A stretch of DNA of 29,794 nt from JAGIBJ01 sp047604965 (GTDB lineage Bacteria; Actinomycetota; Thermoleophilia; Solirubrobacterales; Solirubrobacteraceae): assembly GCA_047604965.1 (NCBI GenBank), contig JASGGQ010000016.1, positions 1-29,794 on the forward strand, in the 5' to 3' direction. The position numbers and the translations under genes were made by a program. Of the stretch, positions 7,036 to 14,785 are shown one piece after another. The notes under the pieces were generated by a model that saw only the letters and a program-made list of their open reading frames with translations, was not told the origin of the DNA and made no database searches. How positions within the stretch are numbered: position 1 is the first letter of the stretch; each line of letters opens with the position of its first letter.

Positions 7036-7905
7036 TTACAGCCGCTCGGCGACCTTTGGTGCTTCGCGCTCGAAGTACCACAGCGAGAAGAGCGGCAGCA
7101 GCACGAGAATCCCAACCGGTACGAGGCCGCGCGGGAAGCCGCCGACGACAACCCATCCTGGTGCGGCGGTCGGGTCGATGATCCAGTGGCGCAGCTGCGC
7201 GAGGATCGGCGTCAGCGGGTTGAATTGGATGATGCCGCGCAGATCCGGCGGGACTTTTTCGACGGCGTACAGCAGTGGCGATCCGTAGAACAGGGCGGTG
7301 GAGAACACCTGCCAGATCGGCAGCACGTCGCGGAAGCGGACGTACAGTGCCGAGAGCAGCGTCGCGATCGAAATCGTGAAGACGATCAGCGGCAGCAGGC
7401 CGAGCGGCAGCAGCAGCCACGTCCAGGTGACGGGAACGCCCTGCGCGACGATCAGCAGCAGCACGGCGATCAGGTTGACGCTGAGGTTCAGCAGCGAGGT
7501 GGTGACCGTCGCGAGCGGGATCACGAGCCGTGGGAACTGCATTTTGCGCACCATCCCTTCGCGGTTGACCACCGACTGGATCGAGGCGGTCGTCGCTTCG
7601 ACGAAGAACTGGTAGAGCATGATGTTCAGGAGCAGCATCGCGCCGTAGTTCTTGATCGCGTCGCCGACCGGCGCGATCTTCGTGAAGACGACGAAGTACA
7701 CCCCGAACAGCATCAGCGGCCGGAACAGCGACCACAGGTAGCCAAGCGCCGACCCGAAGTAGGTGAGCTTGAAGTCGGTCACCGCGATCATCCAGGTCAG
7801 CGACCAGAAACGCCGCAGGCCGCCGCCGAACGCCGACGGCCCGCGAATCTCCGTCGGCGCGCCAAGCTCAGCGCTGGAGGTAATCAGCAGGTTCGCGTCA
7901 GACAT
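7036..7905 (-). CDS. ABC-2 type polysaccharide export permease (Wzm/TagG-like)
   Basis: A 289-residue inner-membrane protein with about six transmembrane helices. It has the ABC-2 polysaccharide-export arrangement: an N-terminal amphipathic segment (WSLTWMIAVTDFKLTYFGSALGYLWSLF begins near residue 35), Q-F-F-V-E in helix 2, and FNPLTPILAQLRHWI in the loop before the last helix. It forms the channel for a lipid-linked polysaccharide together with the ATPase encoded just upstream. ATG 7905 overlaps the ATPase stop by eight bases; ATG 7911, two codons earlier, is also possible. The frame opens further upstream, but only inside the ATPase gene. Its 3' end abuts the ATPase pseudogene on the other strand. 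Confidence 0.9.
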   Translation of the reverse strand: MSDANLLITSSAELGAPTEIRGPSAFGGGLRRFWSLTWMIAVTDFKLTYFGSALGYLWSLFRPLMLFGVYFVVFTKIAPVGDAIKNYGAMLLLNIMLYQFFVEATTASIQSVVNREGMVRKMQFPRLVIPLATVTTSLLNLSVNLIAVLLLIVAQGVPVTWTWLLLPLGLLPLIVFTISIATLLSALYVRFRDVLPIWQVFSTALFYGSPLLYAVEKVPPDLRGIIQFNPLTPILAQLRHWIIDPTAAPGWVVVGGFPRGLVPVGILVLLPLFSLWYFEREAPKVAERL

Positions 7906-9139
7906 CGGCATTCTCGATCGTGGCCGGCATGCCGGAGGTGATGACGGTCGTCTCGCCGCCACGGCGCAATTCGACCTGCGTCGGCACCTTCAGCGCGCCG
8001 ACGATCTGGCGCGCGCCGTGGATGATGAACTCGCTGGCCGTCAGGTCCTCCACCAGCGGCTCGGGGCCGCCGGCGCGATGTAGGTGAAAGCCGACGTGGT
8101 ACGGCGATTCGGCCAGCTCAGCTTCGAAGATCACGTCCGCTTCGACCGGTTCACCGGCGCGCAGCGAGGCGCCATCGAAGTCAATGAAGGTGCCGGTCAC
8201 CTGCCGGTGGATCGCGTCGCGGATCACGAGGAACAGTTCGGGGTAGTCGACCTGCACCGGCGGGGTGAAGCGCACGCGCAGGCGGATCGGCTCGCCGGAG
8301 CGCTGCGTCAGCACGCGGTTGCCGTGCGCATCGACCGCAACCGCCGTCGCGTGCCACGCCTGCATCGATGCGTCGGGGCGGGTGTCTTCCGGGCTGGTGC
8401 CGTGTTCGAAGTTCGCGTCGATGTACGCGCCGCCGATTTCGATCGGGTCGCCGATCCGTTCGATCACGCCGTCGCGGATGAACATTGCGCGGTGACAGAA
8501 CCGCTCGACGGCCGACATGTCGTGCGTCACCAGCACGATCGTCTTGCCGGCGTCGCGCAGCCGGTAGAACACGTCGAGGCACTTCTGCTGGAAGGCGGCG
8601 TCGCCGACGGCGAGCACCTCGTCGATCAGGAAGACGTCGGCGTCGGATTGCACCATCACCGCGAAGGCGAGCCGCACCTGCATGCCGGAGGAGTAGTTCT
8701 TGAGCTTGAGATCGAGGAACTCCTCGAGCTCGGCGAAGGCCATGATCTCGTCGAAGCGGCGCTGTGCCTCTTTGCGCGAGAGGCCCATCATCACGCCGTT
8801 GATCGTGACGTTCTCGTACGCCGTCAGGTCCATGTTGAAGCCGACGCCAAGCTCAATGAATGGGGCGACCCGGCCAGCGGTCGCGATCGTGCCACGATCC
8901 GTCTTGTAGATCCCGGCCATGCACTTCAGCAGCGTGCTCTTGCCGGAGCCGTTGCGGCCGACGATCCCGAAGAACTCGCCTTGGGCGACGTCGAAGCTGA
9001 TGCCCTTGAGCACCTCGTAGTCGATCGTCTCGGTGCGCCGGAACGGATGCAGTGCCCGCTCCTTAAGCGTGCTGACGTGCTGGCGCGGCACATGGAACGT
9101 CTTCGCGACGTCGTTGACGATCAAAGCCTTGTCGGTCAC
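7898..9139 (-). CDS. ABC polysaccharide export ATPase with C-terminal Wzt-like domain
   Basis: A 413-residue ATPase. The nucleotide-binding domain has Walker A GRNGSGKST (61-69), the exporter-specific segment IELGVGFNMDLTAYENV, signature YSSGMQ (149-154), Walker B VFLIDE (169-174) and the switch His206 in LVTHD. Residues ~260-400 form a beta-rich domain (RLRVRFTPPVQVDYPELFLVIRD..., TGTFID) of the type found in Wzt C-terminal domains, which recognise the modified end of the polysaccharide. It energises export with the permease. GTG 9139 is preceded by TACGAT at 10 nt. The first gene of the pair lies 89 bp after the upstream methyltransferase gene, so it may be transcribed both on its own and by read-through. 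Confidence 0.9.
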   Translation of the reverse strand: MTDKALIVNDVAKTFHVPRQHVSTLKERALHPFRRTETIDYEVLKGISFDVAQGEFFGIVGRNGSGKSTLLKCMAGIYKTDRGTIATAGRVAPFIELGVGFNMDLTAYENVTINGVMMGLSRKEAQRRFDEIMAFAELEEFLDLKLKNYSSGMQVRLAFAVMVQSDADVFLIDEVLAVGDAAFQQKCLDVFYRLRDAGKTIVLVTHDMSAVERFCHRAMFIRDGVIERIGDPIEIGGAYIDANFEHGTSPEDTRPDASMQAWHATAVAVDAHGNRVLTQRSGEPIRLRVRFTPPVQVDYPELFLVIRDAIHRQVTGTFIDFDGASLRAGEPVEADVIFEAELAESPYHVGFHLHRAGGPEPLVEDLTASEFIIHGARQIVGALKVPTQVELRRGGETTVITSGMPATIENADV

Positions 9140-9149
9140 CGAGCTGGGA

Positions 9150-9179
9150 ATCGTAGCGACGGACGAGCCCCGACGAGCC
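9150..9179 (-). promoter_or_regulatory. Candidate promoter of the exporter genes
   Basis: On the minus strand TACGAT (9155-9150) ends 10 nt before GTG 9139, giving a leader of a few bases at most. Just upstream, an 8-bp motif (GACGAGCC on the plus strand) occurs at 9162-9169 and 9172-9179, a 10-bp period that would suit a regulator site. No -35 consensus was seen. Confidence 0.35.
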
Positions 9180-9228
9180 GCGCGGCCGGGAACAATCTGC
9201 TCAGCCAGACGTTCGACCGCGACGAAGG

Positions 9229-10134
9229 CTACGCATCAATCTGGCAGTGGAGCGCCCGCAGCTGATCTTCGAGCTCGCGGATCCTCGCTTCGTAGCGCTC
9301 GATCTTCTGCGCCTGCGAGCGTAGGTACGATGCGCCGCCAGATCCGCTGCGGGCGAAAGCGTTCCGTGCCAGTCGCCCATTCGTCCGCCACAGCGACAGG
9401 TTGGCCCGCTCGAGATTCAGCATATACCGGTTGTACACGGGAGCGAACGACACGACAGCACTTGCGTCCTCGACCGGAGGAACCAATTCCCCGATGAGCG
9501 CCACATAGTGGTTTGCATACTCTTCCTCTGCACGCTCCGGCCAGCGCAAACGCGAGTTCTCACTCAACGGGCCATCTGGACCGACAAAAAGTGAGCCTTC
9601 GAGGTTTGACTGGAGGATCAGCACATATTCCTCGTCGATCGCCCCGAAGAACTCGCGTGCGCGCTCATAGGAGAACTGCGTTTCGTGAAACTCGTTCTCC
9701 TCGGCGAACGCCTCGCCGTTCGGTACCGAAAGGATCATCCGAACACCATCCGCAGCGAGACGCGCGAGCTGTTCACGGATCGCGGCGATCTCCGGGAAAT
9801 GCTCGATGCCTTCAAAGCAGACCAAGAGATCAAACTCGGAAGCATCGGCTCGACGCAGCCACGTGAGCGCGTCACTGGCGGCGAAATCCAGGTTTTCGCG
9901 GTCTTGGAACGTATGTGTTGCCAGGTCGACACTCGCGAGGTCGATGTCGATTCCCAGAACCGTCGCTGCGTGGCGGCTGAGGATCTCCGACCCGTACCCG
10001 ACACCGCAAGCGAGATCAACGACGCGGAGCCCCGTAGCCAGCGCGGCAGCAAGCTCGTAGCGGTGAACATGTTCAACGGCGATGCCGGTCGCCTCATGCA
10101 CGGCCTCCAGGCCAAGTCGCTCTAGGGCACCCAC
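9229..10134 (-). CDS. SAM methyltransferase with C-terminal coiled coil
   Basis: A 301-residue class I methyltransferase. Motif I is DLACGVGYGS (40-49), followed by LGIDIDLASVDLA, AASDALTWL and FDLLVCFEGIEHFPE. The middle section is like that of O-antigen or glycan methyltransferases. The last ~30 residues (SQAQKIERYEARIRELEDQL) are a coiled coil. GTG 10134 lies inside the end of the upstream GT4-GT2 gene (13-base overlap), so the two are translationally coupled. It probably methylates the polysaccharide made by this operon, and a chain-end cap is one possibility. Base composition here looks lower in GC than in the flanking exporter genes. Confidence 0.85.
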   Translation of the reverse strand: MGALERLGLEAVHEATGIAVEHVHRYELAAALATGLRVVDLACGVGYGSEILSRHAATVLGIDIDLASVDLATHTFQDRENLDFAASDALTWLRRADASEFDLLVCFEGIEHFPEIAAIREQLARLAADGVRMILSVPNGEAFAEENEFHETQFSYERAREFFGAIDEEYVLILQSNLEGSLFVGPDGPLSENSRLRWPERAEEEYANHYVALIGELVPPVEDASAVVSFAPVYNRYMLNLERANLSLWRTNGRLARNAFARSGSGGASYLRSQAQKIERYEARIRELEDQLRALHCQIDA

Positions 10135-12086
10135 GACATCGCTCCTTCGCAGCGCCGAGCCGCAAGCTCAGCATCGAATCGGGCCAGGTGCGCTTCGCCG
10201 ACGGTTCGAAGCATCGAGTCGCTCCGCACTCGGTAGCGCACCAGCGCCTCCGGGTAGACGACGCCATATAGCTGAGCGTCGCGCAACTGGCGGTAAAAAT
10301 CCCAGTCTTCAAAACTAGACAGACCCGTCGAGTAATGAAAACCTCGGTCAAACACCGAACGACGCACTAGGGCCGCAGCATCACCCGCCACATTCCCGCG
10401 ATCAAGAAGGGCTGTGTTATTGCCGAGCGGCCGGTAGCCGGCATCAGCTTCAAGCGGAACGCCGGCCTCGTTGATGTAGCGAGTCCAGCTCGTGAAGTAT
10501 GCGACCTCGAGGTCGGCTTCAAGGCAGTCAACGGCCCGCTCGACGAACTCAGAGCAGAACTCGTTGTCTGCGTCCAGGAACCCGACGTACTTCCCGCAGC
10601 TGACGCTCACCCCGTAGTTTCTCGCGGCACCCAAGCCGCCGTTCGGTTGCGAGGCGACCTTGATCGGAAAGCGGTTCGCGAGGCTTTGAACAACGCGATC
10701 GTCATAACTGAACGAGCCGTCGACGACCACGATCACTTCCAGCGGGCGGTAGGTCTGCGCGGCGAGCGATGCGATCGCGTCCTCGATATAGGCTGACATG
10801 CCGAAGTAGGGAACGACCACCGAGACCATCGGACGGCCCTCAGCCGCGCGGCGACGTCGGGTCGCTCGGGGCGCCGCCTCAGCAAACCCGGCATACCAGG
10901 CGCGCACGTCGTCCTGCCGAGTGAGTTCGTTGAAGCGACGACGCGGGGCCTGCTCTTCGATCCGTTGCACGATCTCGTCTCGACTGGTCGCCAGCTGCTC
11001 GATCGCGTCGGCAATGGCATGCGGAGAGTCGGGCTCAGCGATTCGCCAAGCTGCGGTGGAGTCCGACGACATCTCGAGCATCCCGCCGACCGGCGTCGTC
11101 AGTATCGGCCGGTTCCGGGCGAATGCCTCCAGAACGACAGCTGGCCAGCATTCCCAACGCGATGGGAAGACGCAGAGGTCATGTTGAGCAACAACACGGG
11201 CAAGCGTCGTGCGCGGAACGTTTGGCATGAAGGCGATGCGCTCGTCGCCATCCGACGCCAATCGCAAGAGTTCCAGCATCGACTGACCAAGTGGCGCAGT
11301 GTCGGTATCACCGCCGACCAGTGTGAGTTGCACATCATCCCGTCCGACGAGAGACATGCCTTCAACGAGCGCCTCCACGCCTTTGCGGCGCTCGAGGCGC
11401 CCGGTGTAGAGGAGCCGGAGCGCGTCGCCGACACTGGGTGCTGGAGCCGGCTCGGTAGCCGTTGAGATCGGCTGGCGCAGCAAGATCCCCGGCGCCAGCG
11501 CCTTGGCGCCGTAGAACCGCTGGTAGGTTCCGTAAATGTCACCCCCGCCATAGAGCAACGCATCGGCCTCGCGAAGACAGAGCCGTTCTAGTCCATGAAC
11601 GACGTCCGTATCGAAGTCGTAACGGAGCGCACCGTTGAGGACCGCGCACATCTCGGCTGTGGTGTCGAGGCGAACGACAATGCGGGTGTTTTTGAACGTC
11701 GGGTGCCCAGCGCGGCGTGCCTGAAGGACCACCGCAGCTTCACCGAGATAGTCCTGGAACTCAATCAGGGCCGGTGGATCGTCCGAGAAGCGCTCCTTGA
11801 GCGCCTGACAGACACGCGCCGACCACGTGTGCATATACCCGTAGTGGCCATCTATCTCACGCTCGCTTGGCTCAGCGACGTAGAGCATCTCAACCTGCTC
11901 GGGATCGAAGATCACTCCCTCCACAGGGGGCACCTGTTCAAGGGCGGCCCGGTGCGCCTCCGTCGTCATCACCGTGACAGGCCATTCCCGTGCCAAGAAT
12001 GCAGCCAACGATGAGACGTACGTCCCAATCCCCCCTCCGAAAGGCGCAAGCTCCCGGGACACGAGGACAATTCGCCCGCGCGACAC
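10122..12086 (-). CDS. Two-domain glycosyltransferase, GT4 followed by GT2
   Basis: The 654-residue protein has the reverse domain order of the fusion at 3252-5372. Residues 1-400 are GT-B/GT4: VSRELAPFGGGIGTYVSSLA, LLYTGRLERRKGVEALVEGM, FMPNVPRTTLARV and the donor site FPSRWECWPAVVLEAF followed by TPVGGM. Residues ~425-654 are GT-A/GT2: VSVVVPYFG, VIVVVDGS, GLGAARNYG and LDADNEF carrying the metal-binding DxD, plus SSFEDWDFYRQL. One chain can thus add two sugars to a growing surface glycan. GTG 12086 starts 6 nt after the upstream methyltransferase stop, with a GAGGCGG ribosome-site candidate. The donor sugars are unknown. Confidence 0.88.
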   Translation of the reverse strand: MSRGRIVLVSRELAPFGGGIGTYVSSLAAFLAREWPVTVMTTEAHRAALEQVPPVEGVIFDPEQVEMLYVAEPSEREIDGHYGYMHTWSARVCQALKERFSDDPPALIEFQDYLGEAAVVLQARRAGHPTFKNTRIVVRLDTTAEMCAVLNGALRYDFDTDVVHGLERLCLREADALLYGGGDIYGTYQRFYGAKALAPGILLRQPISTATEPAPAPSVGDALRLLYTGRLERRKGVEALVEGMSLVGRDDVQLTLVGGDTDTAPLGQSMLELLRLASDGDERIAFMPNVPRTTLARVVAQHDLCVFPSRWECWPAVVLEAFARNRPILTTPVGGMLEMSSDSTAAWRIAEPDSPHAIADAIEQLATSRDEIVQRIEEQAPRRRFNELTRQDDVRAWYAGFAEAAPRATRRRRAAEGRPMVSVVVPYFGMSAYIEDAIASLAAQTYRPLEVIVVVDGSFSYDDRVVQSLANRFPIKVASQPNGGLGAARNYGVSVSCGKYVGFLDADNEFCSEFVERAVDCLEADLEVAYFTSWTRYINEAGVPLEADAGYRPLGNNTALLDRGNVAGDAAALVRRSVFDRGFHYSTGLSSFEDWDFYRQLRDAQLYGVVYPEALVRYRVRSDSMLRTVGEAHLARFDAELAARRCEGAMSWVP

Positions 12087-12092
12087 GACCGA

Positions 12093-13031
12093 TCAGCCGC
12101 CTCGAACGCGACCTTTGAGGCCGCGCAGCGGCCGGGTGAGCTTCCAGCTGATCGAACTCATCACGTCGCCGTAGACGCTACGCAGCCGCTCGTGTGCGGC
12201 GCGCTCGGCGTCAAGCGCGGCGCGCGTGCGTTCGAGATCGTCACGCAAGTGTTCAGCCTCAACGGCCAGCCGCGCGTAGTCCGCGGCTTCCCAAGCAGAG
12301 CGCAAGCGTTCTGGCAGAGGAGCCCCATTTTCGCGCTGACCAGCCGCCAGCATGAGATCACGACCCCGACGCAAAACATCCGCCGCCGGGTAGTAACGAT
12401 CCTGAACCACACTCTTCCCAAGACTGAGGCGCCCCGCATTGGTAATGATCACCCCAAGTCCACCCCAGAGCTCGTAGCGAAGGCCAGGCGTGGCAAAGCA
12501 ATACCCAGGCACGAGATCGTACTCAACATAGGCCACATGCGGCCAGGAGGCCGCTTCAGCCTGCTCGATGCCAGCACGCACTACCTCATTCGTCGTGTCG
12601 TGGAGCACAATGACGGTGTGTGCGCACGCTTGCGATGCAAGGAGATCCTCAATGTCTTGGCGAACGCCGTCCGTTGAGTGGTCACCATCAACCAACACAA
12701 AATCAACGTTGCGTCCCTGGTCGGCAAACTCTTGGAGCTTCCTCGGCAGCCACACATGGCTGTCGCCGGTGTGAAACGTCACGTTCTCCAGTGCGCGAGC
12801 CGCAGGATCCGGCGCAATCAGATCAAAGCTATGTACCTCGGCAGCATGCGCGGCGATACGATCCAGGCTTCCACCCCGCGCGGTACCGATTTCGATTGCC
12901 AGCGTCGGCTTGACCTGCGTCAGCAGTCCCTCAAACGCCGCGCGCTCACCAAACGCCATCTGCCACCTGGGAAGCTCGTAGATCGATATCAGCCCAGCGT
13001 CGATGGTCCCCGGCGTGTTGTCGATATCCAC
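12093..13031 (-). CDS. SAM methyltransferase with coiled coil and SWxxTxPLR tail
   Basis: A 312-residue protein. The catalytic part has EIGTARGGS (47-54), VDGDHSTDGV (114-123) and VLHDTTN (142-148), the pattern of Methyltransf_24/CmcI-like sugar or small-molecule O-methyltransferases. A coiled coil follows (about 250-290, AEHLRDDLERTRAALDAE), then SSISWKLTRPLRG at the end. That tail motif recurs at the ends of glycan enzymes. The frame is open up to 13340, but the beginning of the divergent membrane-protein gene lies there. I set the start at GTG 13031 because TACGCT ends 7 nt before it. It is first in the operon with the GT4-GT2 fusion and the second methyltransferase. Confidence 0.82.
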   Translation of the reverse strand: MDIDNTPGTIDAGLISIYELPRWQMAFGERAAFEGLLTQVKPTLAIEIGTARGGSLDRIAAHAAEVHSFDLIAPDPAARALENVTFHTGDSHVWLPRKLQEFADQGRNVDFVLVDGDHSTDGVRQDIEDLLASQACAHTVIVLHDTTNEVVRAGIEQAEAASWPHVAYVEYDLVPGYCFATPGLRYELWGGLGVIITNAGRLSLGKSVVQDRYYPAADVLRRGRDLMLAAGQRENGAPLPERLRSAWEAADYARLAVEAEHLRDDLERTRAALDAERAAHERLRSVYGDVMSSISWKLTRPLRGLKGRVRGG

Positions 13032-13038
13032 GCGAGGC

Positions 13039-13044
13039 AGCGTA
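13039..13044 (-). promoter_or_regulatory. -10 box of the methyltransferase/glycosyltransferase operon
   Basis: TACGCT on the minus strand ends 7 nt before GTG 13031, the same layout as at 5646-5651. It predicts a leaderless transcript and decides the start codon among several in-frame candidates. Confidence 0.5.
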
Positions 13045-13223
13045 CAGAGTCCCCAGTCCCAACGATCGCCCGTCGCGTTCGGCCAGGCGAACGCCGACAT
13101 CCCCGCTACGCAGCTGCGGAAAATGTCGCTTGGTGCGGCCACGCACATCGACCGGCTCAACCATGCGATACGAGCGCTTCTTGATGCGCGGCGCGGTGCG
13201 GCGATGATCGGCGCACCGCCGTG

Positions 13224-13229
13224 CATAAT
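13224..13229 (+). promoter_or_regulatory. Possible -10 box of the first membrane-protein gene
   Basis: CATAAT is a good -10-like hexamer in the 238-bp region between the divergent starts at 13031 and 13270. If used, it gives a leader of about 33 nt before ATG 13270. No -35 box is evident. Apart from this and the minus-strand box at 13039, I see nothing in the stretch 13045-13269. Confidence 0.3.
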
Positions 13230-13269
13230 GACGACGCCGCCGCCCATCGCAGGGCGCTGCCCCGTCAAA

Positions 13270-14682
13270 ATGCCACGATCTGAAACACTGCGGCCAGTGT
13301 CCGTCGCTCGTCGCTTCGCCGCTTTCGCCATCCTCGGCATCGCAATAGTCGGAACCTTGCTGATCTGGTGGCCAGGTCACATGGGCGCCGATTTTCTCTC
13401 GATGTACGGCGACGCCCTCGCGCATCGCCCAACCGATTTTCACTCGCCGATGTTCGAACTTGCACTCGAAGCACTGCATCCGCTGGGCGCAGGGCCCGGC
13501 TGGGTGTTGTTTGCCCAGGTCACGGGCCTCGCACTCGGCGCATATTTGCTGTTTCGCGCACAACTTACCGTCGGTTGGTCCGCCATCGCGACCAGTGTGC
13601 TGCTGCTGTCGCCGATGGCATTCGGAATGGCCGGTTCGCTCGGTCGAGACGTGTGGTTTGCCGAGAGACTGTTGCTGGCATTTGGCGCGACCATCGCTCT
13701 ACACCGCCACCCGCGCCGGCGCAACTGGTGGACAGCGCTTGCGGTGCTCGGCCTGGCGGTCGTCATATTTTCGCGCCAGAACGGCTTGTTTGCCGCGCCG
13801 TTTGCGATTACCGCGCTCGTCATTGCCCGGCGCGGAGTCGGCGTGGATCGGCTTCGCAACTTGATCAAGCCGGTCCTGCTCGGCGGCTTGGCCTCCGCCG
13901 CGCTGCTGTTCGGGACGCTGGCGGTGATGTATGCGGGCGGGGTCGAGCGTCGTTACCCACAAACAATTCTTCAAATCTACGACATATCAGCGATCGCGTC
14001 ATATGGCGGGAACGCGACCTTGCCGCCCAGCCTGAGAACGGTTCCGATGTCACGGGTCGCCGCAACCGTCGAGGCCTATCCGCGCGACGTGGCGGCGTTG
14101 ATTTGGGCGGGCGACAGCTCGGCGGTGACGCTCCCTGGCACGGCGGAACAGCGCAAGGAACTCGCAACCGCGTGGCGGCAAGCGATCGTACACAACCCCC
14201 TGCGCTGGCTCCGGGTCCGCGCCCGCATGTGGACGCAGATCACCGCGATGACCAGCCCGAGTTCGTGGATTTACCATCCCGTGGTCGACCCGAACGCCTT
14301 CGGATTCTCGCCGGCGGATGTCGAACTCAACGAAGCGGGCAACGACTACATGGCATTCTTCGCGACCGGCGCGAACGCCGGCACGTTCCTCTTCGACGGC
14401 TGGATCTACGTGGCGCTGACGATCGGGTGCATTCCACTGCTCTGGCGCCGCCGAGACGTAACCGGCCAGGTGCTCGCACTGCTCGGCGTCGGAAGCTTGG
14501 CATACCAGGTCAGCATGTTCTTGCTCAATAGCGGAGCGGATTACCGGTTTATGTTCCCGTCGGTGCTCGTGGCAATTGTGCTCACCGTGACGATGGTCGC
14601 GATGCGACCGATCGCGTTGCGGCCGATCGGCGGCAGACCTGTCAACGCACCAGCCGCGCCAGACTCAGCCAGCGAACGCTGA
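13270..14682 (+). CDS. Multi-pass membrane protein, putative GT-C glycosyltransferase (paralog A)
   Basis: About 470 residues with roughly ten transmembrane helices. After helix 1 (FAAFAILGIAIVGTLLIWW) comes WPGHMGADFLSMYGDAL and then TDFHSPMFELAL. An acidic residue in the first outside loop followed by a D-x-H-x-P pattern recalls GT-C enzymes that use lipid-linked sugars. A large outer domain (RRYPQTILQIY... ELATAWRQAIVHNPLRWLRVRARMW) precedes the last helices, which contain NSGADYRFMFPSVL. Paralogs B and C in this window share the WPG-x3-D start and the A-D/Q-Y/F-R/K motif near the end. ATG 13270 was chosen because it sits just before helix 1; ATGs at 13204 and 13228 are in frame. No experimental function is known to me. 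Confidence 0.65.
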   Translation: MPRSETLRPVSVARRFAAFAILGIAIVGTLLIWWPGHMGADFLSMYGDALAHRPTDFHSPMFELALEALHPLGAGPGWVLFAQVTGLALGAYLLFRAQLTVGWSAIATSVLLLSPMAFGMAGSLGRDVWFAERLLLAFGATIALHRHPRRRNWWTALAVLGLAVVIFSRQNGLFAAPFAITALVIARRGVGVDRLRNLIKPVLLGGLASAALLFGTLAVMYAGGVERRYPQTILQIYDISAIASYGGNATLPPSLRTVPMSRVAATVEAYPRDVAALIWAGDSSAVTLPGTAEQRKELATAWRQAIVHNPLRWLRVRARMWTQITAMTSPSSWIYHPVVDPNAFGFSPADVELNEAGNDYMAFFATGANAGTFLFDGWIYVALTIGCIPLLWRRRDVTGQVLALLGVGSLAYQVSMFLLNSGADYRFMFPSVLVAIVLTVTMVAMRPIALRPIGGRPVNAPAAPDSASER

Positions 14683-14785
14683 GGGACTCCACATTGGGCA
14701 GATTTCTCCGCGACGACGCGCCGCGCATCACGACGCATGACGCGGCAACATCTGCTCGCGTCCCACGCCCAACACCGCTCGACAC

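Noticed and set aside
7186..7941. 251-codon plus-strand frame opposite the ABC permease gene
   Set aside because: It is Gln/Arg/Asp-rich, with no motifs, and is antisense to a clear membrane permease.
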